Below are positions 10,286-19,753 of a stretch of 64,000 bases of DNA, in pieces. The position numbers and the translations under genes were made by a program. Numbering within the stretch: position 1 is the stretch's first letter; every line of letters begins with the position of its first letter. The stretch comes from Candidatus Scybalocola faecavium (lineage in GTDB: Bacteria; Bacillota; Clostridia; Lachnospirales; Lachnospiraceae). A model generated the notes under the pieces. It saw only the letters and a list, made by a program, of their open reading frames with translations. It searched no databases and was not told where the DNA came from. The stretch is from positions 1 to 64,000 of the forward strand of contig DVFP01000029.1 in assembly GCA_018713145.1 (NCBI GenBank). The letters run 5' to 3'.

Positions 10286-13200
10286 ATGGAAGATCAATAC
10301 AAAATCATTATATCAAATAAAAATATTTATCAGGAATTTGAACTGGACAAGGATGCGGAACGGATCCGTGTAGGCACAGGTTACGACTGCGATAAGCGTC
10401 TTCATCGGGAGCAGTTTTTTGAACCTGTAGAGCTGACATTTGTAAAAAATGGGGCGGATTGGAATGTATACTGCGGGGAAAATCTTTATCTGGCAGGCAA
10501 GGATGTGCGAAAGCTCCTCACATGGAAGCTGGTTCATGGAGACGAGCTGACTGTGCGGTATAAAAATTCAGATCAGGCGCTTTTTACCTTGTCGTATATG
10601 TTGGATTTTGAACAGGAGGACATGGATTATGACTGCATGATCGATGTAAGGAACCGTTCCGCCATAAAAATCGGAGGCGCTTCCCAATGTGATATTTTCC
10701 TTAAAAGCGTTTATGCCAGAGGGGAGTATATTGAGCTGACACGGGATGGCAGCGGTTATGAGATCACGGGACTGCGCAGCGCTGTAGGGTGCATGATCAA
10801 CGGCAAACGGGCCGGCTTAAAGAGCAGGATCCGGCCAACAGATTTTTTATCTGTAGCGGATTACAGCTTTTATTTCCAACAGGATGTGATCTATACGAGT
10901 CAGACGGCCCAACTTTCCCTGTCCGGTCTGACAGCCCAGGTATCGGGACTGTGTTCTCCGGTTTCAAAATATCCTCGATTTATACGTAATGCCCGGGTCA
11001 AAACCCGGATCAATGAGGAAAAGATCGAGATACTGGATCCTCCGGCACAGATCCAAAAGCCTAAGAGCAATATTGTTTTAAAGATCCTGCCTTCTCTGGC
11101 CATGCTGGCCCTGATCGTTGTAGTGCGGGGATTTATGAGCAGCACATCTAATATATCTTTTATTATTTTCAGCGCCGCATCGATGACCGTAGGCATTTTA
11201 ACGTCTGTATTTTCTGTGATCAGTGAACGGAAGGAATATGCCAGGGAGACGAAAGAGCGCACTGAAAAATATGAGCGGTATATTGAAGGCAAGCGGGAGC
11301 AGCTAGCTCAGGCCAGGGCAGAGGAATGTTCCGCTTTGGAAGAAATCTATATGGATATAAATAACGAGCTTGGTTTTGTCCATAATTTTTCCGGAATGCT
11401 TTTTGACCGGGAAATGGGGGATGAGGATTTCCTCCATGTGCGTCTTGGTACAGGGAGTGTGCCTGCCAGACGGCTGGCAGCTTACAAAAAGCAGGAGCGC
11501 TTTGAAACGGATGATGTTCTGGCCGGGCTTCCGGCTCAGGTAAGCCATGATTTTTATTATGTGGATCAGGCTCCCGTTACAGTGGATCTGAAAAAAGACG
11601 CGCTGATGGGAATCATCGGCAGCCGCCGGGATATTTACGGATTTATAAAAAATATGGCTCTGGATCTGGCAGTGCGCCACTATTATAAGGATCTGGAAAT
11701 GATCTTTCTTATAAAAAAGGAAGAACTGGATCAGTATGAATGGATCCGCTGGCTGCCCCATGTGCTCCATTCCGGCCCGGGCTGCCGGGGAATCGTATGT
11801 GATGAACTGTCCAGGAATACGATCTTTGAGTATTTATATATGGAATTAGGTCAGCGCAATCCAAAGTCTATGGAAGGAAAACCTCATCTGGTTATTTTTG
11901 TTCTTGAAGATTGGGGAATAAAAACCCATCCTGTATCTCAGTATATTCAGTCTTCAGATAAGATCAACGTAAGTTTTGTATTTGCCGGAACTCATAAGGA
12001 AGAGATGCCTCAGGGCTGTAAAAAGCTGGTGGTTTTAGACCCGTCCGCTTCAGGACAGCTGGTGGATTGTACAGATGGTCATCATATCCAGACCTTTTAT
12101 TACCAGCCGGTGACAGATCTGATGGCATCCGATGCGGCTTTAAAGCTGGCTCCCATTTACTGTGATGAGGTGAACCTGGAAAATTCCCTGACAAAAAATA
12201 TTTCACTGTTTGCCATGCTGAATATTTTGTCAGCGGAGGATCTGGATCTGGAAAGCCGCTGGAAAACTTCCCAGATCCATAAAAGTATGGCAGCGCCCCT
12301 GGGCGTAAAGACAAAAGATCAGATCGTATATCTGGATCTTCATGAAAAAGCCCATGGACCCCACGGCCTTGTGGCCGGAACGACCGGTTCCGGTAAGAGC
12401 GAGATCCTGCAAACCTATATTTTGTCCATGGCCACCTTATATCATCCTTATGAAGTGGGATTTGTCATTATTGACTTTAAAGGGGGAGGTATGGCAAACC
12501 AGTTTCGGGATCTGCCTCATCTGATGGGGGCAATTACAAATATTGACGGAAGAGAAATCAGCCGTTCCCTTTCGTCTATTAAAGCGGAGCTTCAGAAACG
12601 GCAGCGTCTGTTTGCCAAGTATGAAGTAAATAATATTAACAATTACATAAAGCTTTATAAAAGCGGGGAAATATCCGAGCCACTGCCCCATTTGATCATT
12701 GTGGTGGATGAGTTTGCCGAGCTGAAGGCAGAGCAGCCGGATTTTATGAAAGAGCTGATCAGCGCGGCCCGTATCGGCCGGAGCCTGGGAGTACATCTGA
12801 TCCTTGCGACTCAAAAGCCTGCAGGCCAGGTGAATGAGCAGATTTGGAGCAATTCCAGGTTTAAACTGTGTTTGAAGGTTCAGACAAGAGAGGACAGCAA
12901 CGAGGTCCTTAAATCGCCTTTGGCGGCTGAGATCAAGGAACCGGGCCGGACCTATCTCCAGGTGGGAAATAATGAGATTTTCCTTTTGTTCCAGTCCGCT
13001 TACAGCGGAGCCCCGGCCTACTTTGATGAATCGGCCAGGGAGCAGGAGTTTTCCATTTATGAGACGAACCTGGGCGAAAGTAAAAAGCTGGTCTATAAAA
13101 ATAAGCGTAAGACTTCCGGACAGGTTTCCCAAACACAGCTGGACGCTATTGTAGAATATGTCCATAGGTTCTGTGAGGAAAAGCATATCCAAAAGCTTCC

Positions 13201-14848
13201 CAATATCTGCCTGCCGCCTTTGCCGGAACGTATCGCTTTTGAAAATCCCGGCTTAAAGATGGAAGGAGCAGGTTTCGTTTTCCCTGTGGGAATTTATGAC
13301 GATCCATCCAGCCAGTATCAGGGAGCGGCCCAGGTGAATATTTCTTCGGAAAATATTTTTGTCGTTGGCGCGGCTCAGATGGGCAAGACCAATTTTCTCC
13401 AAATATTACTGCGCATGATCGGAGAAAATTTTTCACCGGAGCAGATCAGCGTATATATTATGGATTTTGGCTCTATGACTTTAAAGAATTTTGAGAATAT
13501 GAACCATGTAGGCGGCGTAGTCTTAGCCGGAGAGGACGAGAAGCTTAAAAACCTGTTTAAGCTTCTTAAAGGCGAGATGCTCCGCCGCAGGGAAAAGCTC
13601 CAGAAGGCAGGGGTAAGCTCCTTTAGCGCTTACCTGGAAGCAGGATATGAGGATCTTCCTCAGATCCTTGTACTTATGGATAATTTTACTGCATTTAAAG
13701 AGCTTTATTCAGAAGCCTTTGAAGGAGATCTGATTTATTTATGCCGTGAAGGAATTACTCAGGGAATCACCTTTGTGGTGACAAATGGGGGAACCTCCGG
13801 TTTTGGATATAAGTATTTGTCTAATTTTGCCTGCCGTCTGGCTTTGACCTGCAATGATACAGGAGAGTATGCTTCTGTCTTTGACCGGTGCCGGATGCAG
13901 CCCAGGGCGCTTCCGGGACGGATGCTGTATTCAAAAGATAAGGAGATTTATGAAATGCAGACGTATATGGCTTTTGAAGGGGATAAAGAGATCGACCGTT
14001 CAAATGCCATACGGGAGTTTGTGGCCATGGTCAACGGACGGTATCCGGGGATTTACGCCAAGGCAGTGCCCTCCATACCGGAACAGCTGACCTGGGAAAT
14101 TCTGGAGCGGGATTATGAGCTTCCAAATGCCAGATATGTATATCCTTTGGCTTTGGATTATAGTGAGGTGGATCTTACTGCCCTGGATCTGGGGAACCTG
14201 CCGGAATTTTCTATTATCGGAAACCGAAGCCAGGATAACGGAAGTGCTCTTAAGGCTATACTATCTGCTGTCCACAGGAAGATATTTACTGATCCGGTGC
14301 GGATGTATTTCCTGGACAGCCTGGAACGGCCGTTTAAAGCCATGAAGGATATAAGCTATGTGGAGAAATATACGATTGATTATAGTGAAATGACCGGGAT
14401 CTTATCCCAGATCATGCCGGAGCTTGAACGAAGGCATGACCTGCTTATGGAGGGCGGACTTGAGGCGATTGAAAGCTGTCCCCTGATCCTTGTGGTTGTC
14501 AACAGCGGGGATGGGGTAGAATATTTGTCATCCTCTAAGGAACTGATGGGCGCATATAACAAGATCATGAAGCAGTATAAATCTCTGAGGATCACGTTTA
14601 TTTTCTCAAATGTGGCCGATGGAGCCGTAGCCTACGGGGCTCCGGAACTTCTTAAAAAACTTAAAGAGAGCCGCCGGGCGCTGATCACTACCCGGAATTT
14701 AAAGGAATTTAAGTTCTGCGACATTCCGTCCAACGCAGTAAGAGGAATGAAGGCTCTGGGTATGGATGACGCGTATCTGTTAAACGGTTCCAATGTGGAC
14801 AGGATTAAACTGGTAAAGGAGGAGAATGGACCATGGCAGACGGAGTAA
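10286..14848 (+). CDS. essC: EssC-type FtsK/SpoIIIE ATPase, core motor of T7SS
   Basis: About 1,520 residues. The N-terminal 230 residues hold two FHA-like domains, followed by two membrane helices near 265-310 and a coiled segment, then tandem FtsK/SpoIIIE ATPase domains. The first has an intact Walker A (GTTGSGKSE, about residue 700) and Walker B (LIIVVDEFAEL). The second has GAAQMGKTN (about 1030) and ILVLMDNF. The third, near 1310, keeps only a degenerate loop (IIGNRSQDNGSAL) without the GKS/T. This is the order found in EssC/YukB, the membrane ATPase that recognises WXG100 substrates and powers export. GGGAG at 10275-10279 abuts the ATG at 10280 and is better spaced from the ATG at 10286, which I choose. 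The end overlaps the next gene by 16 bases, suggesting coupled translation. Confidence 0.93.
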   Translation: MEDQYKIIISNKNIYQEFELDKDAERIRVGTGYDCDKRLHREQFFEPVELTFVKNGADWNVYCGENLYLAGKDVRKLLTWKLVHGDELTVRYKNSDQALFTLSYMLDFEQEDMDYDCMIDVRNRSAIKIGGASQCDIFLKSVYARGEYIELTRDGSGYEITGLRSAVGCMINGKRAGLKSRIRPTDFLSVADYSFYFQQDVIYTSQTAQLSLSGLTAQVSGLCSPVSKYPRFIRNARVKTRINEEKIEILDPPAQIQKPKSNIVLKILPSLAMLALIVVVRGFMSSTSNISFIIFSAASMTVGILTSVFSVISERKEYARETKERTEKYERYIEGKREQLAQARAEECSALEEIYMDINNELGFVHNFSGMLFDREMGDEDFLHVRLGTGSVPARRLAAYKKQERFETDDVLAGLPAQVSHDFYYVDQAPVTVDLKKDALMGIIGSRRDIYGFIKNMALDLAVRHYYKDLEMIFLIKKEELDQYEWIRWLPHVLHSGPGCRGIVCDELSRNTIFEYLYMELGQRNPKSMEGKPHLVIFVLEDWGIKTHPVSQYIQSSDKINVSFVFAGTHKEEMPQGCKKLVVLDPSASGQLVDCTDGHHIQTFYYQPVTDLMASDAALKLAPIYCDEVNLENSLTKNISLFAMLNILSAEDLDLESRWKTSQIHKSMAAPLGVKTKDQIVYLDLHEKAHGPHGLVAGTTGSGKSEILQTYILSMATLYHPYEVGFVIIDFKGGGMANQFRDLPHLMGAITNIDGREISRSLSSIKAELQKRQRLFAKYEVNNINNYIKLYKSGEISEPLPHLIIVVDEFAELKAEQPDFMKELISAARIGRSLGVHLILATQKPAGQVNEQIWSNSRFKLCLKVQTREDSNEVLKSPLAAEIKEPGRTYLQVGNNEIFLLFQSAYSGAPAYFDESAREQEFSIYETNLGESKKLVYKNKRKTSGQVSQTQLDAIVEYVHRFCEEKHIQKLPNICLPPLPERIAFENPGLKMEGAGFVFPVGIYDDPSSQYQGAAQVNISSENIFVVGAAQMGKTNFLQILLRMIGENFSPEQISVYIMDFGSMTLKNFENMNHVGGVVLAGEDEKLKNLFKLLKGEMLRRREKLQKAGVSSFSAYLEAGYEDLPQILVLMDNFTAFKELYSEAFEGDLIYLCREGITQGITFVVTNGGTSGFGYKYLSNFACRLALTCNDTGEYASVFDRCRMQPRALPGRMLYSKDKEIYEMQTYMAFEGDKEIDRSNAIREFVAMVNGRYPGIYAKAVPSIPEQLTWEILERDYELPNARYVYPLALDYSEVDLTALDLGNLPEFSIIGNRSQDNGSALKAILSAVHRKIFTDPVRMYFLDSLERPFKAMKDISYVEKYTIDYSEMTGILSQIMPELERRHDLLMEGGLEAIESCPLILVVVNSGDGVEYLSSSKELMGAYNKIMKQYKSLRITFIFSNVADGAVAYGAPELLKKLKESRRALITTRNLKEFKFCDIPSNAVRGMKALGMDDAYLLNGSNVDRIKLVKEENGPWQTE

Positions 14849-15171
14849 GTGGAGGCCGGGTTTCCGGAGAGGTTTTTCATCTGGACACAAAAAGCTTTGA
14901 CCAGGTGATCACCAGTACCCAGGATCTGGCAGATCTTTTAGGAGATCTGAAAAATAACATGGATCGTATGAAGGATAATTTAATGTTTTCCTGGGCAGGG
15001 GACGGCAGGAATACTTTTGAGAAAAAGTACCGGCTTTTAAGCCAGCAGTTTGGCGACCTGAGAGATGAGGTGCGGGAAATTTCCCAGGGGCTGATCGAAA
15101 TGGAAGAGGCCTATATCCAGGCGGATACAGATCTGGCCAAAGCTCTTGATGGAAAGGACAGCCGCTATTAA
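14833..15171 (+). CDS. WXG100-like small secreted protein
   Basis: 112 residues, almost all helical, with the motif SWAGDGRNTFEKKY in the centre, i.e. a W-A-G turn between two long helices as in ESAT-6/WXG100 proteins. It overlaps the end of essC by 16 bases; GGAGGAG at 14818-14824 precedes the ATG at 14833. The C-terminus carries charged residues rather than a clear YxxxD/E export signal, so it could be a substrate, a partner or a chaperone of the next two gene products. Confidence 0.75.
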   Translation: MADGVSGGRVSGEVFHLDTKSFDQVITSTQDLADLLGDLKNNMDRMKDNLMFSWAGDGRNTFEKKYRLLSQQFGDLRDEVREISQGLIEMEEAYIQADTDLAKALDGKDSRY

Positions 15172-15201
15172 AGATTTGGGAAAAACAGCAGGAGGGAGCT
15201 T

Positions 15202-15582
15202 ATGTCAGTAGATAGCTTAAAGGCGCAGCGGCGCCAGAAAAACAATGAAATCAAGACCTTCTCAAAACGGGTGGATGGGATCAACAAGATCATTTCATCC
15301 ATAGACAGCCGTCTGGATGATGATGTACGGGATATTAATAATAAGATCAACAGCTGCGTTTTGGCATTTCAGGCAGGGCTTTCCGGAGTGAGCAGTGGTA
15401 TTGCAGGAGAGATGAAGGCTGAAAAGGAATCTTCTTATGATTCATCCATCTCGTCCTGCAGGGAAAATTTAAGGAACGAAGTGCGGCGCTGTGAAAATAA
15501 GATCGATCAGCTGGAAAGCACAGTAAGAAGTCTTGAGCGTCAGATCCGGGATCAGGGCGGCACGATTTATTTCTGGGAGTGA
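15202..15582 (+). CDS. Coiled-coil protein of T7SS operon (DUF5082-like)
   Basis: 126 residues, strongly helical and charged, with heptad-like spacing at 10-50 and 85-120. Size and place (between a WXG100 gene and a larger helical candidate substrate) match the DUF5082-type small partners that accompany LXG effectors in T7SSb loci. No enzyme motif or membrane segment is seen. AGGAGGGAG lies before the start at 15202. Its stop overlaps a GTG at 15579, but the next gene more likely starts at 15588. Confidence 0.65.
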   Translation: MSVDSLKAQRRQKNNEIKTFSKRVDGINKIISSIDSRLDDDVRDINNKINSCVLAFQAGLSGVSSGIAGEMKAEKESSYDSSISSCRENLRNEVRRCENKIDQLESTVRSLERQIRDQGGTIYFWE

Positions 15583-15587
15583 TAGAT

Positions 15588-16907
15588 ATGGGAGAGATAT
15601 GTATAAGATATTCGGAGCTGGAGGATTCCATCAAGGATTCTAAAAAGGCCCGGAATAAGATGGATGACTATATTGATGAGATCCGCCGTCGTATCACCAG
15701 CCCAATTTCTGATCTTCCGGGCAGTGATTCTTACGGATATGCTTCCCGGGCGTCCAGTCAGGCAAATGATAAGATCCGGGACCTTCAGGATAAAAAGGAC
15801 CGTTTTTCGGCTTACGAGACACTCATGGACCGGTTTGTGGATCACGCAAAAGACGCGGACAGCAAGGTTTCCCGGGAGATTGAAAGTCTGGCGGATGTTT
15901 ATATTGGCAAGAGGACCTGGTATGAAAAAGTAGGAGACTGGCTTTATGATACCTTTTGCGTAGATCTGGCCAACAGTAATGACGCGTTCCGGTTTTTCAG
16001 CGATGCGGTGAAGTGGTGTACCGGACAGGCGGGAGACTGGATCGAAAGTGTAAGGGACTACTTTAAGTATGGCGACGGACAGTATATTTATAACATGGTC
16101 ATGGCCGGGGTGGAGATCCTTGGAGCCATCGCCGGTGTGGTCGTTGCTGTCGTTACTTTCCCTGCGACCGGGCCTATCGCCATTGCCATCGCTGCTGTAG
16201 GGCTTTTGGCTACAACGGTAGCCGCCACGATCACCATCGGCAACAGTGTGTCCAAAACGATTTCCAATTATAAAGCCGAGACGCTCCGCAAACAGGGAGA
16301 TAACAGCGGGGCCAGATATTACGGGAGTATAGAAACCGCTAGTGATTACTGGGAAAAACATGATATGGGAGACGCCCAGACCAATGCCAGATATGAAAAA
16401 GCGGGAGAAATCGTGGATACTGTAAAGATTGCGGCGGATACGGTTTCTTTTGTCACAGATATTGCCAGTTTGGGAAATGTAAAGGATCTGAGGTTTAAAG
16501 ATACCCATATTAATCTGAATTATAACAAAGGCAAGCCTTATGCGGGATACAGCTTTACATGGAAGAATATAAAGCGGAATCTTAAGCATGATTTTGGATT
16601 TTTCCAGGATGGCCGGATCAATCCGGATAAGGCATTTGACTTTAAAAGGATACTTTTCTCAGACAGTGATGAACCGGCAAAAAAAATCTCTGAAAACATT
16701 AAAAATATTACCGATCTTACGGACTTTTCTTCGGATCTGTTCATGTTGGACGGAACCTCGGATTTTGATGATTATTTTGATACAGCCACTAAAGGCGGAA
16801 AGGTCATCGGAAAAACGCCCATACTATCAGGGTTTGACTATGTTTCTGATATTGGCAGCAACGTAAAGGACTGGTGGGATTGGCGGAACGAAGTAATGGG
16901 CCAATAG
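15588..16907 (+). CDS. Candidate T7SS substrate or effector-like protein, unknown C-terminus
   Basis: About 439 residues. The first 120 are helical and charged (SELEDSIKDSKKARNKMDD onward), like the N-terminal helical bundle of LXG proteins. A long glycine/alanine-rich hydrophobic region at about 165-225 (GAIAGVVVAVVTF, AVGLLATTVAATITIG) follows, then a soluble 200-residue C-terminal part without a motif I recognise. No immunity gene is obvious downstream unless the YcxB-like membrane protein serves. GGGAG at 15575-15579 is eight bases before the ATG at 15588. Its place after two small helical genes is how T7SS effectors are commonly arranged; toxicity is not shown by the sequence. Confidence 0.55.
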   Translation: MGEICIRYSELEDSIKDSKKARNKMDDYIDEIRRRITSPISDLPGSDSYGYASRASSQANDKIRDLQDKKDRFSAYETLMDRFVDHAKDADSKVSREIESLADVYIGKRTWYEKVGDWLYDTFCVDLANSNDAFRFFSDAVKWCTGQAGDWIESVRDYFKYGDGQYIYNMVMAGVEILGAIAGVVVAVVTFPATGPIAIAIAAVGLLATTVAATITIGNSVSKTISNYKAETLRKQGDNSGARYYGSIETASDYWEKHDMGDAQTNARYEKAGEIVDTVKIAADTVSFVTDIASLGNVKDLRFKDTHINLNYNKGKPYAGYSFTWKNIKRNLKHDFGFFQDGRINPDKAFDFKRILFSDSDEPAKKISENIKNITDLTDFSSDLFMLDGTSDFDDYFDTATKGGKVIGKTPILSGFDYVSDIGSNVKDWWDWRNEVMGQ

Positions 16908-16922
16908 GAAGGGAAGCTGTGT

Positions 16923-17561
16923 ATGACATTTTCTGTAAATGAAAAGAAAAAAAGAAAACTAAGAAAAGCGGTGATCCACAGCCATCCGGTGTTCCGGTGG
17001 CTTGACCGGCTTTCTGTGATCCTTGGCCTTTTCTTTGTAGCCGCCGCTGCCCTGTACGGGCTGGTCAATATGACTGTTCCGGAACTGAGTATGGTGAGGG
17101 TGCAGGGGGTGCCGGAGAAAGATACTCTGGGGATCAGCATGATGGTCATGTTTCTGGTGATGATCGCAGTGCTGCTGTTTGTGATACTGAAAACTCTTGT
17201 CCACCGCCTGGCTGGGATAAATAATAACGGCCGCACCAACGAGGAGCTTGTCCTTGACGGGGATGTGCTCAGATATTCCTTTAGGGGGCAGGCCTACTCC
17301 ACACCTTATGAAAGAAATGTGACAGAGATCCATCTTGGCCGGGTACAGCAGCTGATTTTTAATGAAACAACAGGCAGGCTTTTATTTAAAGGCCGTTTTG
17401 AGGCTTCCTTTAAGCAGTTTGATAAAAAAGGCCGCCGTGTAGAGGTGCTTGAGCCTATGGAGATCCTGGAGGAAGAGCTGTACGATTATTTTGAGCCGGA
17501 TCTTGTGGAGATTTTAGAATCCCGGGGAATCAATATTACAAGAACAGGAGAAAAAAGATGA
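16923..17561 (+). CDS. YcxB-like two-helix membrane protein
   Basis: 212 residues. Two hydrophobic helices (about 30-52 and 73-95, separated by a short outside loop) follow a very basic N-terminus. The C-terminal cytoplasmic part (LVLDGDVLRYSF ... LIFNETTGRLLFKGRFE) has the strand pattern of YcxB-like proteins. Function is unknown in that family. It lies 15 bases after the candidate effector and overlaps the TPR gene by four bases (ATGA), so it is co-translated with it. An immunity or assembly role is possible but unsupported by motifs. Confidence 0.65.
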   Translation: MTFSVNEKKKRKLRKAVIHSHPVFRWLDRLSVILGLFFVAAAALYGLVNMTVPELSMVRVQGVPEKDTLGISMMVMFLVMIAVLLFVILKTLVHRLAGINNNGRTNEELVLDGDVLRYSFRGQAYSTPYERNVTEIHLGRVQQLIFNETTGRLLFKGRFEASFKQFDKKGRRVEVLEPMEILEEELYDYFEPDLVEILESRGINITRTGEKR

Positions 17562-18844
17562 ACACAGATTTTTTTGAAGATTATATCAGCCAGGGCAAGG
17601 CGCTGATGGCTGCCCAAAATTATGCCCAGGCCAGGAAGTGTTTTGAAGACGCTATAAAGATCGATCCCAGGTCGGAAGATGCGTATATGAACCTGGGAAA
17701 CGCCTGCGCCAGTCTGGATCAGTTTGATGATGCTACCGCTGCCTTTAAAAACGCTCTCCTTGTCAATCCCAAGTCGGGAGAGGCTATGTTTGCCCTGGGA
17801 AATGTCTATTTGCTGAAAAGGGATATTCTCAAGGCTGTGGAATATTACAATAAGGCCGAGGCCGCGGGAACCTGCAGGGCGGATATGTATCTGGTCATGG
17901 CCAATGTATTTTATGACGCCGGCGATCAGATCCAGGCTCTGAGAAATATTAATAAGGCCATCGATGTAAGGCCCCTGGATGGACATCTCAGGTTATTTAA
18001 GGTGCGGATTTACCTGTCTGCCCACAGATATTCGGAGGCCCTGGAAACTCTGGACGATATGGAAAAGGTGCTCCCGGACGCTTTTGAAGCTTATGATCTG
18101 AGAGTGCAGATTTATTTGGGAATGAAAAATTACGAGGCGGCTCTTAAGATCTGTGACAAGGCCCTTGCTCGCTATCCAAAAGATGCCGGTTTGGCTCTTG
18201 ACCGGCTGAAAGTGCTTGTGGAGTGGGGCAGGGACGATCAGGCCATGGATATGCTCGCCTCCATGAAAGCCAGCGGTATGTATGAGGAAAGAAGGAAGGA
18301 CTGCTGTATGCAGGAAGCGATCCTGGCCCTGCGCCGGAAGGATGCTCAAGCCGCAGTGGATGTCCTGTCCTCTGCCAATACTGCCCTTGGCAATGACAAA
18401 GATTTATTGTATCTGATCATGGATATTTATGGAAAGACCTCCCAATATGACAAGCTGATAAAGGTTTCAGAACAGCTTTTGACCATGGATATTTCAGATT
18501 TTTACCGGGCCACGGCCATGTATTTTCACGCTGCAGCCTTAGAGCAGACGGGTGAAACCCAAAAGGCTATGGGAGAATATCGGAAGCTGACAAGCAGCCT
18601 TCGGCGGATGACCATACAAAACCCGGGATTTTATGAAGGATATGTTTACCGGCTTTTAAGCCATGCTAATCTTGGAGAGTATGAAAAAGCTCTGACCCTG
18701 GCGGAATATATTGAAAATCTTTACCCGGAACGGGCGGATGCTCATGCATTTAAGTATTTTATTTATAAAAAGCAGGGGGATATGGAGCAGGCTGCCAGGG
18801 AGGCGGAGGCCGTACATAAGATGGACCCGGATTTTGTATTGTGA
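17558..18844 (+). CDS. Cytoplasmic TPR-repeat protein
   Basis: 428 residues made of successive 34-residue TPR units, clear in AQARKCFEDAIKIDPRSEDA, ATAAFKNALLVNPKSGEA and AVEYYNKAEAAG, continuing to the C-terminus. There is no signal peptide or membrane helix. TPR proteins act as binding scaffolds; the partner here is unknown, but the gene sits inside the secretion operon, its ATG overlaps the previous stop, and a WXG100-like gene follows after 11 bases, so binding of a secretion component or substrate is a fair inference. Confidence 0.8.
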   Translation: MNTDFFEDYISQGKALMAAQNYAQARKCFEDAIKIDPRSEDAYMNLGNACASLDQFDDATAAFKNALLVNPKSGEAMFALGNVYLLKRDILKAVEYYNKAEAAGTCRADMYLVMANVFYDAGDQIQALRNINKAIDVRPLDGHLRLFKVRIYLSAHRYSEALETLDDMEKVLPDAFEAYDLRVQIYLGMKNYEAALKICDKALARYPKDAGLALDRLKVLVEWGRDDQAMDMLASMKASGMYEERRKDCCMQEAILALRRKDAQAAVDVLSSANTALGNDKDLLYLIMDIYGKTSQYDKLIKVSEQLLTMDISDFYRATAMYFHAAALEQTGETQKAMGEYRKLTSSLRRMTIQNPGFYEGYVYRLLSHANLGEYEKALTLAEYIENLYPERADAHAFKYFIYKKQGDMEQAAREAEAVHKMDPDFVL

Positions 18845-18855
18845 GGTGAAGGATC

Positions 18856-19161
18856 ATGGGCCTTTTTGGCAATGATACGTTAAAATTTGATGTTTCTGAT
18901 TTTGAGAAAATGAAAGAAAAGATTGAAGAAATCGTTGAGGAGCTTACTGAAAAAAACGATAACATGCTCCAGTCCTTTGAGAATATAAAGAAGGATTGGG
19001 ATACCGCGGCAGGGCGGAAGTTTACAAAGGATCTGAATACAGACTGGTCCGCGGATGTACAGAAGTATATTACTGTGCTTAACGCAGTAAAGGACCTGCT
19101 GGAGATCGCCCGAAGAGAGTATGCGGATCTGGAGGAAGAGGCCAGGGCGCTGAAGTTTTAA
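18856..19161 (+). CDS. WXG100-like helical hairpin protein with variant turn
   Basis: 101 residues, two helices with a central W at the position of the WXG turn, but the motif reads DWDTAAGRKF instead of W-x-G. Length, helix pattern and context place it in the ESAT-6/WXG100 superfamily. GAGGTGAAGG upstream supports the start. It is the second of three such proteins here and may form a heterodimer with one of the others. Confidence 0.7.
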   Translation: MGLFGNDTLKFDVSDFEKMKEKIEEIVEELTEKNDNMLQSFENIKKDWDTAAGRKFTKDLNTDWSADVQKYITVLNAVKDLLEIARREYADLEEEARALKF

Positions 19162-19167
19162 GGTTTG

Positions 19168-19192
19168 ATGTAAATCCCATGGGATTTTACAT
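19168..19192 (+). terminator. Short palindromic hairpin after second WXG100-like gene
   Basis: A nearly perfect palindrome centred on CCCATGGG lies seven bases after the stop, followed by AAAAATGG rather than a T-run. A second weaker hairpin (GGATAG ... CTATCC) covers about 19199-19228. Together they could attenuate transcription between the two WXG100 genes or stabilise the upstream message. Confidence 0.4.
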
Positions 19193-19252
19193 AAAAATGG
19201 ATAGGCTTACAAGACAGGAGACTATCCGGTAAAAAGAAAGGATGATGAAAAA

Positions 19253-19537
19253 ATGGCAACAAGAGTAGACCGTGCAGGGATTGAAGGATGCATTACAAAA
19301 GTTAATACTGCAATCGAGCAGTTAAGAGATGCAGCCAGCACAATCAACAGTTCTATGAGTGATCTTCCGGAGTACTGGGAAGGCGCTGCATACGACAAGG
19401 CAAATTCTGTTTATGAGGAAGAGTATAAGGATCTTCTTACACAGACAGTGCCTGAAGCTGTGGAAAGCTTTAAAGAGTACATTAACCAGTGTATGGAAAA
19501 GATCATCGAGCTGGACGAACAGCTTGCCGGAAATTAA
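19253..19537 (+). CDS. Canonical WXG100 family protein (EsxA-like)
   Basis: 94 residues, two amphipathic helices joined by the canonical motif EYWEGAAYD (W-E-G). This is the size and form of EsxA/YukE, the small secreted dimer of T7SSb. The C-terminal helix contains CMEKIIELDEQL, which could carry the export signal, though a strict YxxxD/E is not seen at the very end. The preceding hairpins and 91-base gap suggest it may be made at a different level from the rest of the operon. GGATGATGAAAAA lies before the ATG at 19253. Confidence 0.85.
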   Translation: MATRVDRAGIEGCITKVNTAIEQLRDAASTINSSMSDLPEYWEGAAYDKANSVYEEEYKDLLTQTVPEAVESFKEYINQCMEKIIELDEQLAGN

Positions 19538-19557
19538 GGCACAAATAGGGGATTTTA

Positions 19558-19582
19558 GGCGGCATACACGCAGATGCCGCCT
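19558..19582 (+). terminator. GC-rich hairpin after the EsxA-like gene
   Basis: GGCGGCAT and ATGCCGCC pair perfectly around an eight-base loop, 20 bases after the stop. The bases after it are not a T-run, so termination is likely inefficient. A related GCCGCC follows closely. Confidence 0.45.
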
Positions 19583-19641
19583 GAAACCTGAAAATGCCGC
19601 CGGGATTCTTAAATAGAAAGGGAGTTTGGACAAGGGACGGC

Positions 19642-19678
19642 TTGAAAGTCAGTTTCTTTTTGGGAAAGTGACTTTCAA
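19642..19678 (+). other. Inverted repeat upstream of the kinase gene
   Basis: TTGAAAGTCA (19642-19651) and TGACTTTCAA (19669-19678) are perfect complements separated by 17 bases. It may be an operator or leader hairpin for the kinase gene, whose start is 76 bases further on. Confidence 0.45.
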
Positions 19679-19753
19679 ACCGGCTCTGTATAGGAGTAAG
19701 ACGCTGTATGGATCCGGAAAGAAACGGGAAAATGGGAGATGAGAGGTGATCAT

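Noticed and set aside
15567..16589. 340-codon reverse-strand frame under the candidate effector
   Set aside because: No ribosome site, composition unlike real proteins here, and full overlap with a better supported gene.
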